The notes beneath the pieces are model-generated. The model had not been told where the DNA came from. It was given only the letters and a program-made list of their open reading frames with translations, and searched no databases. A program made the translations under genes and the position numbers. DNA of 7,168 nt from Nitrospira sp. (GTDB lineage Bacteria; Nitrospirota; Nitrospiria; Nitrospirales; Nitrospiraceae). The stretch covers positions 1 through 7,168 of the forward strand of contig JANYAJ010000104.1 of NCBI GenBank assembly GCA_025361385.1, given 5' to 3'. This document shows, piece after piece, positions 1 through 6,461 of the stretch (position 1 is its first letter; the number at the start of each line of letters is the position of its first letter).

Positions 1-14
1 TCTGTAAGCAATAG

Positions 15-36
15 GCGAGAAGGGATTCTTTCTCGC
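15..36. repeat. 7-bp inverted repeat (hairpin) upstream of folP
   Basis: GCGAGAA at 15-21 is perfectly complemented by TTCTCGC at 30-36 around an 8-nt loop. No T-tract follows, so it is not a textbook intrinsic terminator. It may be the 3' hairpin of an upstream gene lying outside the window, or it may be chance. The rest of 1-128 shows no convincing promoter or complete gene. Confidence 0.3.
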
Positions 37-114
37 GATGGTCAGCTGTGACAGGTATCCAGATGCGGCTACGATGAGTGGCTGTTTCTGACCGCGTGAT
101 AGATCTACTTACGT

Positions 115-119
115 GGAGG
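115..119 (+). promoter_or_regulatory. Shine-Dalgarno site deciding the folP start
   Basis: GGAGG lies 9 nt upstream of the GTG at 129. The longest reading frame opens further upstream at GTG 78, but nothing resembling a ribosome binding site precedes that codon. This makes 129 the better start. Confidence 0.6.
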
Positions 120-128
120 CGTAGTCGT

Positions 129-1013
129 GTGGTGTTAGATCTTAGGGTATTGACACGGCAGGCGAAGGATCGGTTGATCGAATTTTCAGACCGGCCATTA
201 ATGATGGGGGTCGTGAACGTGACGCCGGATTCATTCTCGGACGGTGGTCGCTATTTAGAAGCGGAGGCCGCCGTAGCCCATGCCATTCAATTAGTGGAAG
301 AAGGGGCCGATCTCCTGGATATCGGAGCTGAGTCTACGCGTCCTGGCGCCGATCCCGTTGATGAGGCAGAAGAGCTCCGTCGTGCGATTCCCGTGGTGAC
401 CGCTGTCGCAAGAGCAGTCACGGTTCCGATTTCCATCGATACCTCGAAAGCTTCTGTCGCACAGGCGGCTCTCGATGCAGGGGCCGTGCTGGTGAACGAT
501 GTCACTGCCTTACGAGGCGATCCTGCGATGGTCGAGGTCATTGCCCGCACGGGGGCCGGGATTGTCCTGATGCATATGCAAGGTACACCGCAGACGATGC
601 AGCAAGCCCCCAGTTACGAGGATGTGGTTGGGGAGATCGCTGTATTTTTTGAAGATCGAATTCGTTTCGCCCTGGCCCATGGAGTGGCGCGAAGACAAAT
701 CGTGCTTGATCCTGGCATCGGATTTGGTAAGCTGCCTATACATAACCGTACACTGTTGGCCCGGCTACACCGCTTCTCATATTTTGGCTGTCCCTTGTTG
801 ATTGGTGTGTCACGAAAGGCGTTTCTTGGACAGCTTGTAGACCGACCGGTTCAGGAGCGTCAGTGGGCGACGGCGGCGGCGGTGGCGATGGCAGTCGAGC
901 GTGGAGCAGGGATCCTTCGCGTGCATGATGTACGTGCCATGAAAGATGTGATGCAGGTGACCGTGGCAATCAGTCAGGAAACGACCGTATCCATGAAAGC
1001 TCAGCATGCGTAA
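129..1013 (+). CDS. folP: Dihydropteroate synthase (DHPS)
   Basis: This cytoplasmic folate-biosynthesis enzyme condenses 6-hydroxymethyl-dihydropterin pyrophosphate with p-aminobenzoate to give 7,8-dihydropteroate, and it is the sulfonamide target. From GTG 129 it is 294 aa, close to the usual DHPS length. It shows the TIM-barrel signature motifs in order: [11 protein letters not shown] (Asn30), the [11 protein letters not shown] loop, SIDTSK (Asp104), VNDVT (Asn123), LDPGIGFGK (Asp194), GVSRKAF (Lys230) and the C-terminal RVHDV (Arg264, His266). All expected pterin- and phosphate-binding positions are present, so it should be active. The frame stays open back to GTG 78 (311 aa), but the extra 17 residues lack a ribosome binding site. 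Its last 8 nt overlap the start of glmM, which suggests translational coupling. Identity is firm; the exact start is less so. Confidence 0.96.
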   Translation: MVLDLRVLTRQAKDRLIEFSDRPLMMGVVNVTPDSFSDGGRYLEAEAAVAHAIQLVEEGADLLDIGAESTRPGADPVDEAEELRRAIPVVTAVARAVTVPISIDTSKASVAQAALDAGAVLVNDVTALRGDPAMVEVIARTGAGIVLMHMQGTPQTMQQAPSYEDVVGEIAVFFEDRIRFALAHGVARRQIVLDPGIGFGKLPIHNRTLLARLHRFSYFGCPLLIGVSRKAFLGQLVDRPVQERQWATAAAVAMAVERGAGILRVHDVRAMKDVMQVTVAISQETTVSMKAQHA

Positions 1014-2355
1014 ATTATTCGGCACAGACGGAGTCCGAGGGGTTGCCAACCTCGATCCGATGACCAGCGAAATGGCCATGCAGCTAGGACGGGCCGCCGC
1101 ACATTTGTTTATGCGCCGAGCGGGACGTCATCAGATCGTGATCGGCAAAGATACTCGCATCTCCGGTTATATGTTGGAATCGGCGTTGATCTCCGGGATC
1201 TGCTCAATGGGTGTCGATGTGTTGGTGGTCGGTCCAATGCCAACCCCGGCGATCGCGTTTTTGACGAGGAGCCTCCGCGCCGATGCAGGGGTGATGATCT
1301 CAGCCTCGCACAATCCATATCAGGATAATGGCATCAAGTTTTTCTCGAGCGACGGGTTTAAATTACCCGATGAGATGGAAGCGCGTATTGAAGAACTCAT
1401 CGTCTCGAATGAGATTGCCCATCTTCGCCCGACGGCCGATGCTATCGGGAAGGCCTATCGAATCGACGATGCTGAGGGGCGGTATATCGAGTTCGTCAAG
1501 CGCTCGTTGCCGAAGGAGCTCGACTTTCAGGGAATCAAAGTGGTGGTCGATTGTGCGAATGGCGCAGCCTATAAGGTCGCGCCAAAGGTGTTGCGAGAGC
1601 TCGGGGCGAAGGTCGAGGTGATCGGTGATAAACCAGACGGGATGAATATCAATGCCGGCTGTGGAGCCGTCCACCCACAACTGCTGCAGCAGGTCGTTCG
1701 TGCGCAGGGAGCCGATATTGGAATCGCCTTGGACGGGGACGCCGATCGCGCCATTTTCGTCTGCGAACAGGGGGCTGTTGTGGATGGCGATCACATCATG
1801 GCGATGTTGGCGCTGGACCTTCATAGTCAGGGCCAGTTGGCGAAGCAAACGGTGGTGGGAACCGTCATGAGCAACTTCGGACTGGAGCTTGCTATGACGA
1901 AAGCCGGTATTACGCTCGCGCGGACTGCCGTCGGTGACAGATATTTACTCGAACGGATGTCCTCTGAGGGGTATAACTTCGGAGGGGAGCAGTCGGGCCA
2001 TTTCATCTTCCTCGATCATAATACGACCGGTGACGGGTTACTCTCGGCATTACAAGTTCTATCGTTGATGAAGCGCACGGGCAAGCCGTTGTCAGAATTG
2101 GCCAAAGCCATGACGGCAGTGCCACAAGTATTGCTCAATGTGAAGGTGACCAAGAAACCGAAACTCGATACAGTTCCAGAATTGCAACAGGCTATTCGTG
2201 ACAGTGAGCAGCAGCTCAATGGTAGCGGACGCGTATTGGTGCGTTACTCCGGGACCGAATCGTTGTTGCGGGTGATGGTCGAAGGGGAACGTGACGACAC
2301 CATTCGTGATGTGGCCAATCGGCTGGTCGACGTCGTCAAGACGCATTTAGGGTAA
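1006..2355 (+). CDS. glmM: Phosphoglucosamine mutase
   Basis: GlmM interconverts glucosamine-6-phosphate and glucosamine-1-phosphate, the cytoplasmic step that feeds UDP-GlcNAc into peptidoglycan and lipopolysaccharide. The 449-aa length is typical. All four alpha-D-phosphohexomutase landmarks are visible: the catalytic phosphoserine loop ISASHNP (Ser101), the Mg-binding loop DGDADR (243-248), the sugar-binding loop GGEQSGH (326-332) and the C-terminal phosphate-binding loop RYSGTES (413-419). The N-terminal [12 protein letters not shown] is diagnostic of GlmM rather than ManB or Pgm. The ATG start lies inside the last codons of folP (8-nt overlap, different frame), and only a weak purine stretch precedes it, so translation may depend on ribosomes finishing folP. 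The folP-glmM order is common in bacteria. Nothing in the reading frame looks damaged. Confidence 0.98.
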   Translation: MRKLFGTDGVRGVANLDPMTSEMAMQLGRAAAHLFMRRAGRHQIVIGKDTRISGYMLESALISGICSMGVDVLVVGPMPTPAIAFLTRSLRADAGVMISASHNPYQDNGIKFFSSDGFKLPDEMEARIEELIVSNEIAHLRPTADAIGKAYRIDDAEGRYIEFVKRSLPKELDFQGIKVVVDCANGAAYKVAPKVLRELGAKVEVIGDKPDGMNINAGCGAVHPQLLQQVVRAQGADIGIALDGDADRAIFVCEQGAVVDGDHIMAMLALDLHSQGQLAKQTVVGTVMSNFGLELAMTKAGITLARTAVGDRYLLERMSSEGYNFGGEQSGHFIFLDHNTTGDGLLSALQVLSLMKRTGKPLSELAKAMTAVPQVLLNVKVTKKPKLDTVPELQQAIRDSEQQLNGSGRVLVRYSGTESLLRVMVEGERDDTIRDVANRLVDVVKTHLG

Positions 2356-2381
2356 AGTTGCCGTCTTCCCCAATTCTTGTT

Positions 2382-2389
2382 GAGGGAGG
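2382..2389 (+). promoter_or_regulatory. Ribosome binding site of comEC
   Basis: GAGGGAGG ends only 3 nt before the ATG at 2393. The first half (GAGG, 2382-2385) gives a normal 7-nt spacing, so the usable Shine-Dalgarno pairing probably uses that half. The 37-nt glmM-comEC gap contains no terminator-like hairpin, consistent with read-through. Confidence 0.5.
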
Positions 2390-2392
2390 CTC

Positions 2393-4933
2393 ATGCTGCC
2401 GTCCCTCACTGTCGCTTTCATTATCGGGCTCTTTGTCGGATCTCGTGTTTCCTATTTCCCTCTGTCCGTTTCATGCCTCCTCTTTCTCGCTGCCTGTGGC
2501 AGCACTCTCGTCGAACGTGTCAATCGACTCTCCAGTCCTCAGGCGATAGGGCTCTACGGGGCGCTCTTAGCAGGCGTTGTCTATTGGAGTCTAGCCGTAC
2601 ACCTGCCTGTGCATGCTCCGATGGTCGATCCCCCTTCCGATACGATGACCCAAGTGATCGGCCGTATCGTGGCACCGGTGCAACAGTCGCCTGATCGACT
2701 GGTGATGATCGTCAAGCCGGATGATTCTGTGGGAGATTCAGGAGTAAGCAGGCATGTTCGGTTGACCTGGCGGACTCCTGATCGACTCTTCTTTCAAGGG
2801 GATCGGATCCGTTCTCAGACTCGGTTGCGTCCTCCAAGCGGGTCATTGAATCCTGGCGGATTCGATTATGCGGTCTATCTTGAGCACCAAGGGATCGATG
2901 TCACCGGTACGGTGACGGGAACTGAGGCGGTGCAGCTTCTTGAGTCTGGGCGCGCGCATGCTTGGTGGGCGATCTGGAATCAGTTCGATCGGTGGAGGAG
3001 TGGTATCCGGCTCGCCGCGCTGCAGACCATTCCACAACCGGCACTGGGGCTCTATCTCGGCATCATCATCGGTGATCGGGGGTACTTGGACCCAGGTTTG
3101 CGCGATCAGTTCATGGTAACCGGGACGGTCCATCTCCTGTCAATTTCCGGAAGTCATTTGGGCCTTGTCGCACTGCTCATCTTCGCGGTGGTCAGATGGG
3201 GCGTGATTCTGTTGCCCGCTGATTGGTTGCTGGCGCTGTCCCGGCGCATCACGCCGACTCGCGTGGCTGCGGTAGGCACCATTATTCCAGTGGCTGGCTA
3301 TGCCTGCTTGGCCGGGGCGGAGTTGGCAACGATGCGCTCGCTGTTGATGGTGGCTGTGGGGCTGAGTGCGATCTGGCTTGGCCAGGAGCGTCGTCTGTTC
3401 CATGCCCTCTCTGCCGCTGCAGTTGTGATCCTGTTGCACGACCCTCAGGCGCTATTCGATATTTCTTTTCAGCTCTCGTTTGTGTCTGTCATCGCCATTG
3501 CCGGGTGGCTCTCTCGACACAGCGCTGCCGACATAGAGGAGCTGCCAGCTGCGCCGTCGCTCCTGAAGACCTGCGTTCAATGGGGGAGAGACTCGATGTT
3601 GATGAGTGGAGTGGTCACCCTGGTCACGCTTCCTCTTGTGGCCTACTACTTCAATCAGTTGCCCTGGCTCGGTGTCTTCACCAATATATTGGCCGTTCCG
3701 GTGATGGGTATTCTGCTGGTTCCAATCGGACTGGCCGCAGGCGTCTGGCATATCGTGGTCGGGGGAACGGAGCTGCCCATGGCTCCGCTGAATCAGTGGT
3801 TACTCGAATCCTTCGTGGATGCGGTTCGTTTGGTGTCAATACTACCTGGTGGGGAATGGCATGTGGAGGCTCCCTCGGTGCTTACCATAGCACTGTTCTA
3901 TGGATGTCTTGTGTTGTTGTGGCAACGAGTAGGCCTGGTGGCAATACGATGGGGTATCGGTGCCGGAGCGCTGCTGGTATTGCTCTGGTGGGCCTGGTCT
4001 CCACGGATGTTTCCTGATGGGGACCGCTTCCGAGTCACGTTTCTTGATGTCGGCCAGGGTGATAGCGCGGTCATCGAGCTGCCAGACGGTCAGGTCGTTT
4101 TGATCGATGGGGGGGCGACGTATGAGCGATTCGATATGGGCCGCGGGGTCGTGGCTCCGTTCCTTTGGAACAGAGGAATTCGTACCATCGACCATGTGAT
4201 TGGTACACATCCTCAACTGGATCATGTCGGAGGGCTGGCCTGGGTGATCCGCCATTTCAGCGTAAAGAACTATTGGGGCTTGGGCGAGACAAGAGAAGAA
4301 TTGTTTTATCACCGCTTGGAGCAGTCATTGAGCGGTCGAGGGTTGCAAGAGCAGATGGCCAATGAGGGACAGGAAATTGTATCGTCCGGTCCCTGTCGAA
4401 TGGTGGTCCTCAACCCACTAGTCGATGAGGCAGTTGGTGTGACGCTTCACGATCGCTCCTCTGGTGGACATGGCCTGAATAATCGTTCTGTGGTCACGCA
4501 TCTGACGTGCGGTAGCCACACGATGCTTTTTGCCGCGGATGTTGAACGAGATGGTTTGGCCAGGATGAGGAGCGCGAGGCCTTATGATCCGATAGAGATT
4601 CTCAAGGTACCGCATCACGGAGCGGTGAGTTCGTTGAATCGTGAGTGGCTGGCCTCGGTACATCCTCAGTATGCGGTATTCTCAGCTGGTCGCCATAATT
4701 CTTACAGACACCCGGCTGCCACCGTTCTTGCTGCGTATGTGGAGGAAGGGAGTATGGTGTTGCGAACGGATCAAGACGGTGGGGTGTGGTTTGACGGAGG
4801 AATCTCTGAGGCGGCGCTTCATGTGCATCGAACACGCGACTTGGTGTGGCAACCGACGAACAGCGCCTCATGCCTGTGGGCATGTGAACGGACGAATTGG
4901 ACTCGGCTGTGGACTCAGTGGCACGATGGGTAA
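2393..4933 (+). CDS. comEC: ComEC/Rec2-family DNA internalization protein
   Basis: ComEC is the inner-membrane channel that carries single-stranded DNA into the cytoplasm during natural transformation. The 846-aa protein has the full three-part architecture. Residues about 4-75 hold hydrophobic segments, followed to about 185 by the DUF4131 (OB-like) region with its typical SGSLNPGGFDY stretch. The polytopic Competence domain spans about 215-530 and includes LLSISGSHLGL near 248-258. A C-terminal metallo-beta-lactamase-like domain runs from about 545 to 800. Its motifs are FLDVGQGDSA (550-559), HPQLDH (606-611), Asp716 in FAADVERD, VPHHG (His741, His742) and RHNSYRHP (767-774). The family often has HPDxDH, so Gln608 is a variant, though I believe not a rare one. 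A roughly 40-residue Trp-rich tail follows the domain. The reading frame is intact. Whether the cell is naturally competent cannot be told from this gene alone. Confidence 0.95.
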   Translation: MLPSLTVAFIIGLFVGSRVSYFPLSVSCLLFLAACGSTLVERVNRLSSPQAIGLYGALLAGVVYWSLAVHLPVHAPMVDPPSDTMTQVIGRIVAPVQQSPDRLVMIVKPDDSVGDSGVSRHVRLTWRTPDRLFFQGDRIRSQTRLRPPSGSLNPGGFDYAVYLEHQGIDVTGTVTGTEAVQLLESGRAHAWWAIWNQFDRWRSGIRLAALQTIPQPALGLYLGIIIGDRGYLDPGLRDQFMVTGTVHLLSISGSHLGLVALLIFAVVRWGVILLPADWLLALSRRITPTRVAAVGTIIPVAGYACLAGAELATMRSLLMVAVGLSAIWLGQERRLFHALSAAAVVILLHDPQALFDISFQLSFVSVIAIAGWLSRHSAADIEELPAAPSLLKTCVQWGRDSMLMSGVVTLVTLPLVAYYFNQLPWLGVFTNILAVPVMGILLVPIGLAAGVWHIVVGGTELPMAPLNQWLLESFVDAVRLVSILPGGEWHVEAPSVLTIALFYGCLVLLWQRVGLVAIRWGIGAGALLVLLWWAWSPRMFPDGDRFRVTFLDVGQGDSAVIELPDGQVVLIDGGATYERFDMGRGVVAPFLWNRGIRTIDHVIGTHPQLDHVGGLAWVIRHFSVKNYWGLGETREELFYHRLEQSLSGRGLQEQMANEGQEIVSSGPCRMVVLNPLVDEAVGVTLHDRSSGGHGLNNRSVVTHLTCGSHTMLFAADVERDGLARMRSARPYDPIEILKVPHHGAVSSLNREWLASVHPQYAVFSAGRHNSYRHPAATVLAAYVEEGSMVLRTDQDGGVWFDGGISEAALHVHRTRDLVWQPTNSASCLWACERTNWTRLWTQWHDG

Positions 4934-5037
4934 TGCGTACCTTGCCGGATGGCGTGAAGGTCACCCCCACATGACCATTGCTGCTGACTCTCAGGTCGGT
5001 CCGAGCATGAGAGATTGCACATTTCACGTCCTGGCAA

Positions 5038-5050
5038 GACGAATTTCGTC
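5038..5050. repeat. 13-nt palindrome GACGAA-T-TTCGTC
   Basis: Two perfect 6-nt arms are separated by one base. The spacing is too tight for a full RNA hairpin, so it resembles a protein-binding dyad more than a terminator. It could also form a 4-bp GC-rich stem (GACG/CGTC) with a 5-nt loop. No function can be assigned. Confidence 0.35.
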
Positions 5051-5070
5051 CCTTTCCTTACCCTCAGGGA

Positions 5071-5090
5071 AGTCTTCATAGCATAAGACT
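5071..5090 (+). terminator. Weak terminator-like hairpin after comEC
   Basis: AGTCTT (5071-5076) pairs with AAGACT (5085-5090) around an 8-nt loop, and a TTTT run follows at 5095-5098. The stem is short and AT-rich and the T-tract is offset by 4 nt, so termination would be inefficient at best. It is the best terminator candidate in the region, but it may equally be a binding site or chance. Confidence 0.2.
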
Positions 5091-5096
5091 CCAATT

Positions 5097-5124
5097 TTGT
5101 TCATTTTTCATCATCTGCTATCAA
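5097..5124 (+). promoter_or_regulatory. Candidate sigma70-type promoter for the RHH/HD-GYP operon
   Basis: TTGTTC (5097-5102) is followed after 16 nt by TATCAA (5119-5124). The -10 is preceded by TGC (5116-5118), an extended -10 arrangement. The hexamers match the consensus only partially (about 3/6 and 4/6). The location suits a leader of roughly 60 nt before the ATG at 5192, and the setting is AT-rich. This is inference from pattern only. Confidence 0.27.
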
Positions 5125-5133
5125 GGCATAGCA
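5116..5133. promoter_or_regulatory. Candidate operator: TGCTAT-N6-ATAGCA dyad
   Basis: Perfect 6-nt arms (5116-5121 and 5128-5133) flank a 6-nt centre, and the left arm overlaps the candidate extended -10. The right arm belongs to an ATAGCAT word also found at 5078-5084. Symmetric half-sites over a -10, just ahead of a small ribbon-helix-helix gene, fit an autoregulatory operator. No binding evidence exists. Confidence 0.3.
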
Positions 5134-5177
5134 TGTGCATTCATTCGTGGTGGCTTAGGATCTGTGTGTCTATTTTT

Positions 5178-5184
5178 AAGGGAG
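5178..5184 (+). promoter_or_regulatory. Ribosome binding site of the small RHH gene
   Basis: AAGGGAG sits 7 nt upstream of the ATG at 5192, a near-ideal position. This supports the short frame being a real, independently translated gene. Confidence 0.65.
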
Positions 5185-5191
5185 CTAGGGT

Positions 5192-5377
5192 ATGCCAAAA
5201 CTCGTACGCATCGTGATTCAGTTACCGCTCGACCTCAAAACCCAGCTCGATAACCTGAAACAGCAGGGCTACACCACCAGTGGCTTCATCAGGGCAATGT
5301 TGGAACGAGAGTTTGCCAAAATGGAAGAGAAGCCAGTCACGCCTTTTCCCGTCGGGAGACGGGCGAATAGCCGTTAG
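5192..5377 (+). CDS. Small ribbon-helix-helix-type DNA-binding protein
   Basis: This 61-aa protein fits the ribbon-helix-helix (Arc/MetJ/CopG) fold. A short strand with alternating residues (VRIVIQLP, 5-12) would form the DNA-contacting ribbon of a dimer. A first helix (DLKTQLDNLKQQ, 14-25), a Gly-Tyr turn and a second helix (TTSGFIRAMLEREFAK, 28-43) follow. The second helix has the SxFIRxxLE pattern usual in this fold. The C-terminal 18 residues are Pro- and Arg-rich and probably flexible. A good ribosome binding site precedes it. Its stop lies 6 nt before the first possible start of the HD-GYP gene, so the two are probably co-transcribed and coupled. No toxin gene is adjacent, which argues against a toxin-antitoxin role. 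The likeliest job is regulating its own operon. The fold call is from pattern, not homology search. Confidence 0.75.
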   Translation: MPKLVRIVIQLPLDLKTQLDNLKQQGYTTSGFIRAMLEREFAKMEEKPVTPFPVGRRANSR

Positions 5378-5383
5378 CCGCAT

Positions 5384-6442
5384 GTGGCATATTTGAGCAT
5401 GAGAGAGGCCGGGAGAAACGTGACGAGGTTAACCGATCTTCTTCGAGGACAGTCGAGTCCGGGCGCCCTTGGTCCTGATGCGAAAAGTTCCATTCATTCG
5501 ATTGCGCCGACCGGTCTTCCTATTTTACCCTCCACACCGGCATCGTCTGTTCCTGCGATCAATTGGTATCAGCGGGCATGCCTGGAACTCCAGGGAGTCA
5601 AACGAGCGGTCCAGGCGGGACAGCCTTGGTCACTTGATGAAATGGCCAGAATCGCATCCGGTATCGTGGCGTCTATCGGCGCTCATGACAAGCTGGTCCA
5701 GACCGTTCTGCAGCAAGAGGCCGGTGATTATCTCGTCAAGAATGCCGTAAACGTCGCAATTGTGAGTGTGAAGATTGCGGAAGCACTTCGGTATGAGCCT
5801 GCGAAGCTCGAACGGGTTGCTTTGGCCGGATTGCTGCACGATCTCGGCATGTTTCTCCTGCCGGACTCGATTCTGTATAAGCCTGGGACGTTGACCGAGG
5901 AAGAGCGTAAGCAGATGAGGGAGCACCCACAGCATGGAGCCCGCCTGTTCAAGGATGTAGGAGATGCCTATCCATGGGCAGGAAAGATCATCTTGCAAGA
6001 GCATGAGCGATGGGACGGCAGCGGCTATCCAAGTCAGTTAGCCGGGAGCCAGATCGATGAAGTCGCGCTCATCATCGGGCTGGCAGACGTGTTTGATGCG
6101 TTGATGAGTGCGCGGCCCAATCGAAGTGGGGGGTCCCCTCACCGGGCAATTCGTACGTTGCTCGTCGAAGGCAAAACGGTGTTTCCGCATCATCTCCTGA
6201 AGGCGTTGATCGATCAACTCTCGATCTACCCCTTAGGCACGGCCGTTCGCTTGAATACCGGGGAAACCGGGGTCGTGTTTCAGCTGAATCGGCAGTACCC
6301 GCTGCGCCCGATTTTACAGATCTCACAACAGGCTCTCTCTGGTCAGTCATCGTTATCAAAGACAGTGGACTTGCGGGCCGACACGTCCCTTCACATTGTG
6401 GAAGTGATGCCTCTCGGTTCCTTATCGGTTGAGTCGCGATAA
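5384..6442 (+). CDS. HD-GYP domain protein with altered metal-site residues
   Basis: HD-GYP proteins are metal-dependent phosphodiesterases or sensors of cyclic di-GMP. This 352-aa protein has no signal peptide or membrane segment. Residues about 20-58 are Pro/Ser-rich and probably disordered. The HD-GYP core runs from about 105 to 285: LLHDLGM (His152-Asp153), REHPQHG (His181), QEHERWDGSGYP (Glu206-His207, GYP 214-216) and ADVFDAL (Asp235). A beta-rich tail (IYPLGTAVRLNTGETGVV onward) is usual for the family. Two canonical ligand positions differ: the early His of the YxxRHSVNVA-type motif is Asn120 (KNAVNVA), and the usual HH is EH. Catalysis may be altered or lost. The start is uncertain: GTG 5384, ATG 5399 and GTG 5420 (GGGAG just upstream) are all possible, and the longest is given. 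Family membership is firm; activity is open. Confidence 0.88.
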   Translation: MAYLSMREAGRNVTRLTDLLRGQSSPGALGPDAKSSIHSIAPTGLPILPSTPASSVPAINWYQRACLELQGVKRAVQAGQPWSLDEMARIASGIVASIGAHDKLVQTVLQQEAGDYLVKNAVNVAIVSVKIAEALRYEPAKLERVALAGLLHDLGMFLLPDSILYKPGTLTEEERKQMREHPQHGARLFKDVGDAYPWAGKIILQEHERWDGSGYPSQLAGSQIDEVALIIGLADVFDALMSARPNRSGGSPHRAIRTLLVEGKTVFPHHLLKALIDQLSIYPLGTAVRLNTGETGVVFQLNRQYPLRPILQISQQALSGQSSLSKTVDLRADTSLHIVEVMPLGSLSVESR

Positions 6443-6447
6443 AACAT

Positions 6448-6453
6448 GAGGAG
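6448..6453 (+). promoter_or_regulatory. Ribosome binding site deciding the export-protein start
   Basis: GAGGAG lies 8 nt before the GTG at 6462. The nearby ATGs (6446, 6454) are in other frames and soon meet stops. This supports GTG 6462, which also gives a proper lipoprotein signal peptide. Confidence 0.65.
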
Positions 6454-6461
6454 ATGAGAAG

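Larger units (their letters stand above)
4934..5191. other. 258-nt intergenic region between comEC and the RHH/HD-GYP operon
   Basis: This is the only sizeable non-coding stretch. Its 3' half is clearly more AT-rich than the flanking genes, as expected of a promoter region. I see no tRNA, no protein-coding frame that stands out, and no clear strong terminator after comEC. It contains GACGAATTTCGTC (5038-5050), CCCTCAGGG (5061-5069), an AGTCTT/AAGACT dyad (5071-5090) and a TGCTAT/ATAGCA dyad (5116-5133). The word ATAGCAT occurs at 5078 and again at 5128, exactly 50 nt apart. Confidence 0.7.

Noticed and set aside
1..51. Open frame from position 1 to TGA 49-51, possibly the C-terminus of an upstream gene such as ftsH
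   Set aside because: Only 16 codons are visible with no recognisable motif, and another frame also stops at 5-7. It cannot be told which, if either, is real.
606..611. Loss of the metal site in ComEC because HPQLDH (residues 606-611 of that protein) lacks the usual Asp
   Set aside because: The coordinates here are protein residues. The essential His606, Asp610 and His611 are kept with the other motifs, and Gln at this place is, as far as I recall, common in ComEC proteins, so no defect is claimed.
1363..1848. 161-aa open frame on the - strand
   Set aside because: It is antisense to the middle of glmM, whose motifs are fully intact in the + frame; the antisense translation shows no domain.
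3223..4017. 264-aa open frame on the + strand
   Set aside because: It lies entirely within comEC in another frame, and its translation is Cys/Gly/Arg-rich without domain features; it is a shadow of the intact ComEC membrane domain.
4602..5081. Open frames on both strands running over the end of comEC into the intergenic region (4641-5081 +, 4602-5027 -)
   Set aside because: Both mostly shadow the conserved metallo-beta-lactamase part of ComEC, have no ribosome binding site of note, and have compositions unlike real proteins (His-, Arg- and Cys-rich).
5151..5166. Possible sigma54 promoter (TGGC followed by TGTG at about -12)
   Set aside because: The -24 GG is present but the invariant -12 GC reads GT, and the rest of the consensus is poor.
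4934..5191. c-di-GMP riboswitch or other structured leader ahead of the HD-GYP operon
   Set aside because: I looked for GEMM-type conserved blocks and found none; the dyads present are short and unlike known riboswitch architecture.
5192..6442. Toxin-antitoxin pair formed by the RHH gene and its downstream neighbour
   Set aside because: The downstream protein is a clear HD-GYP family member of 352 aa, not a RelE-, PIN- or Fic-type toxin.
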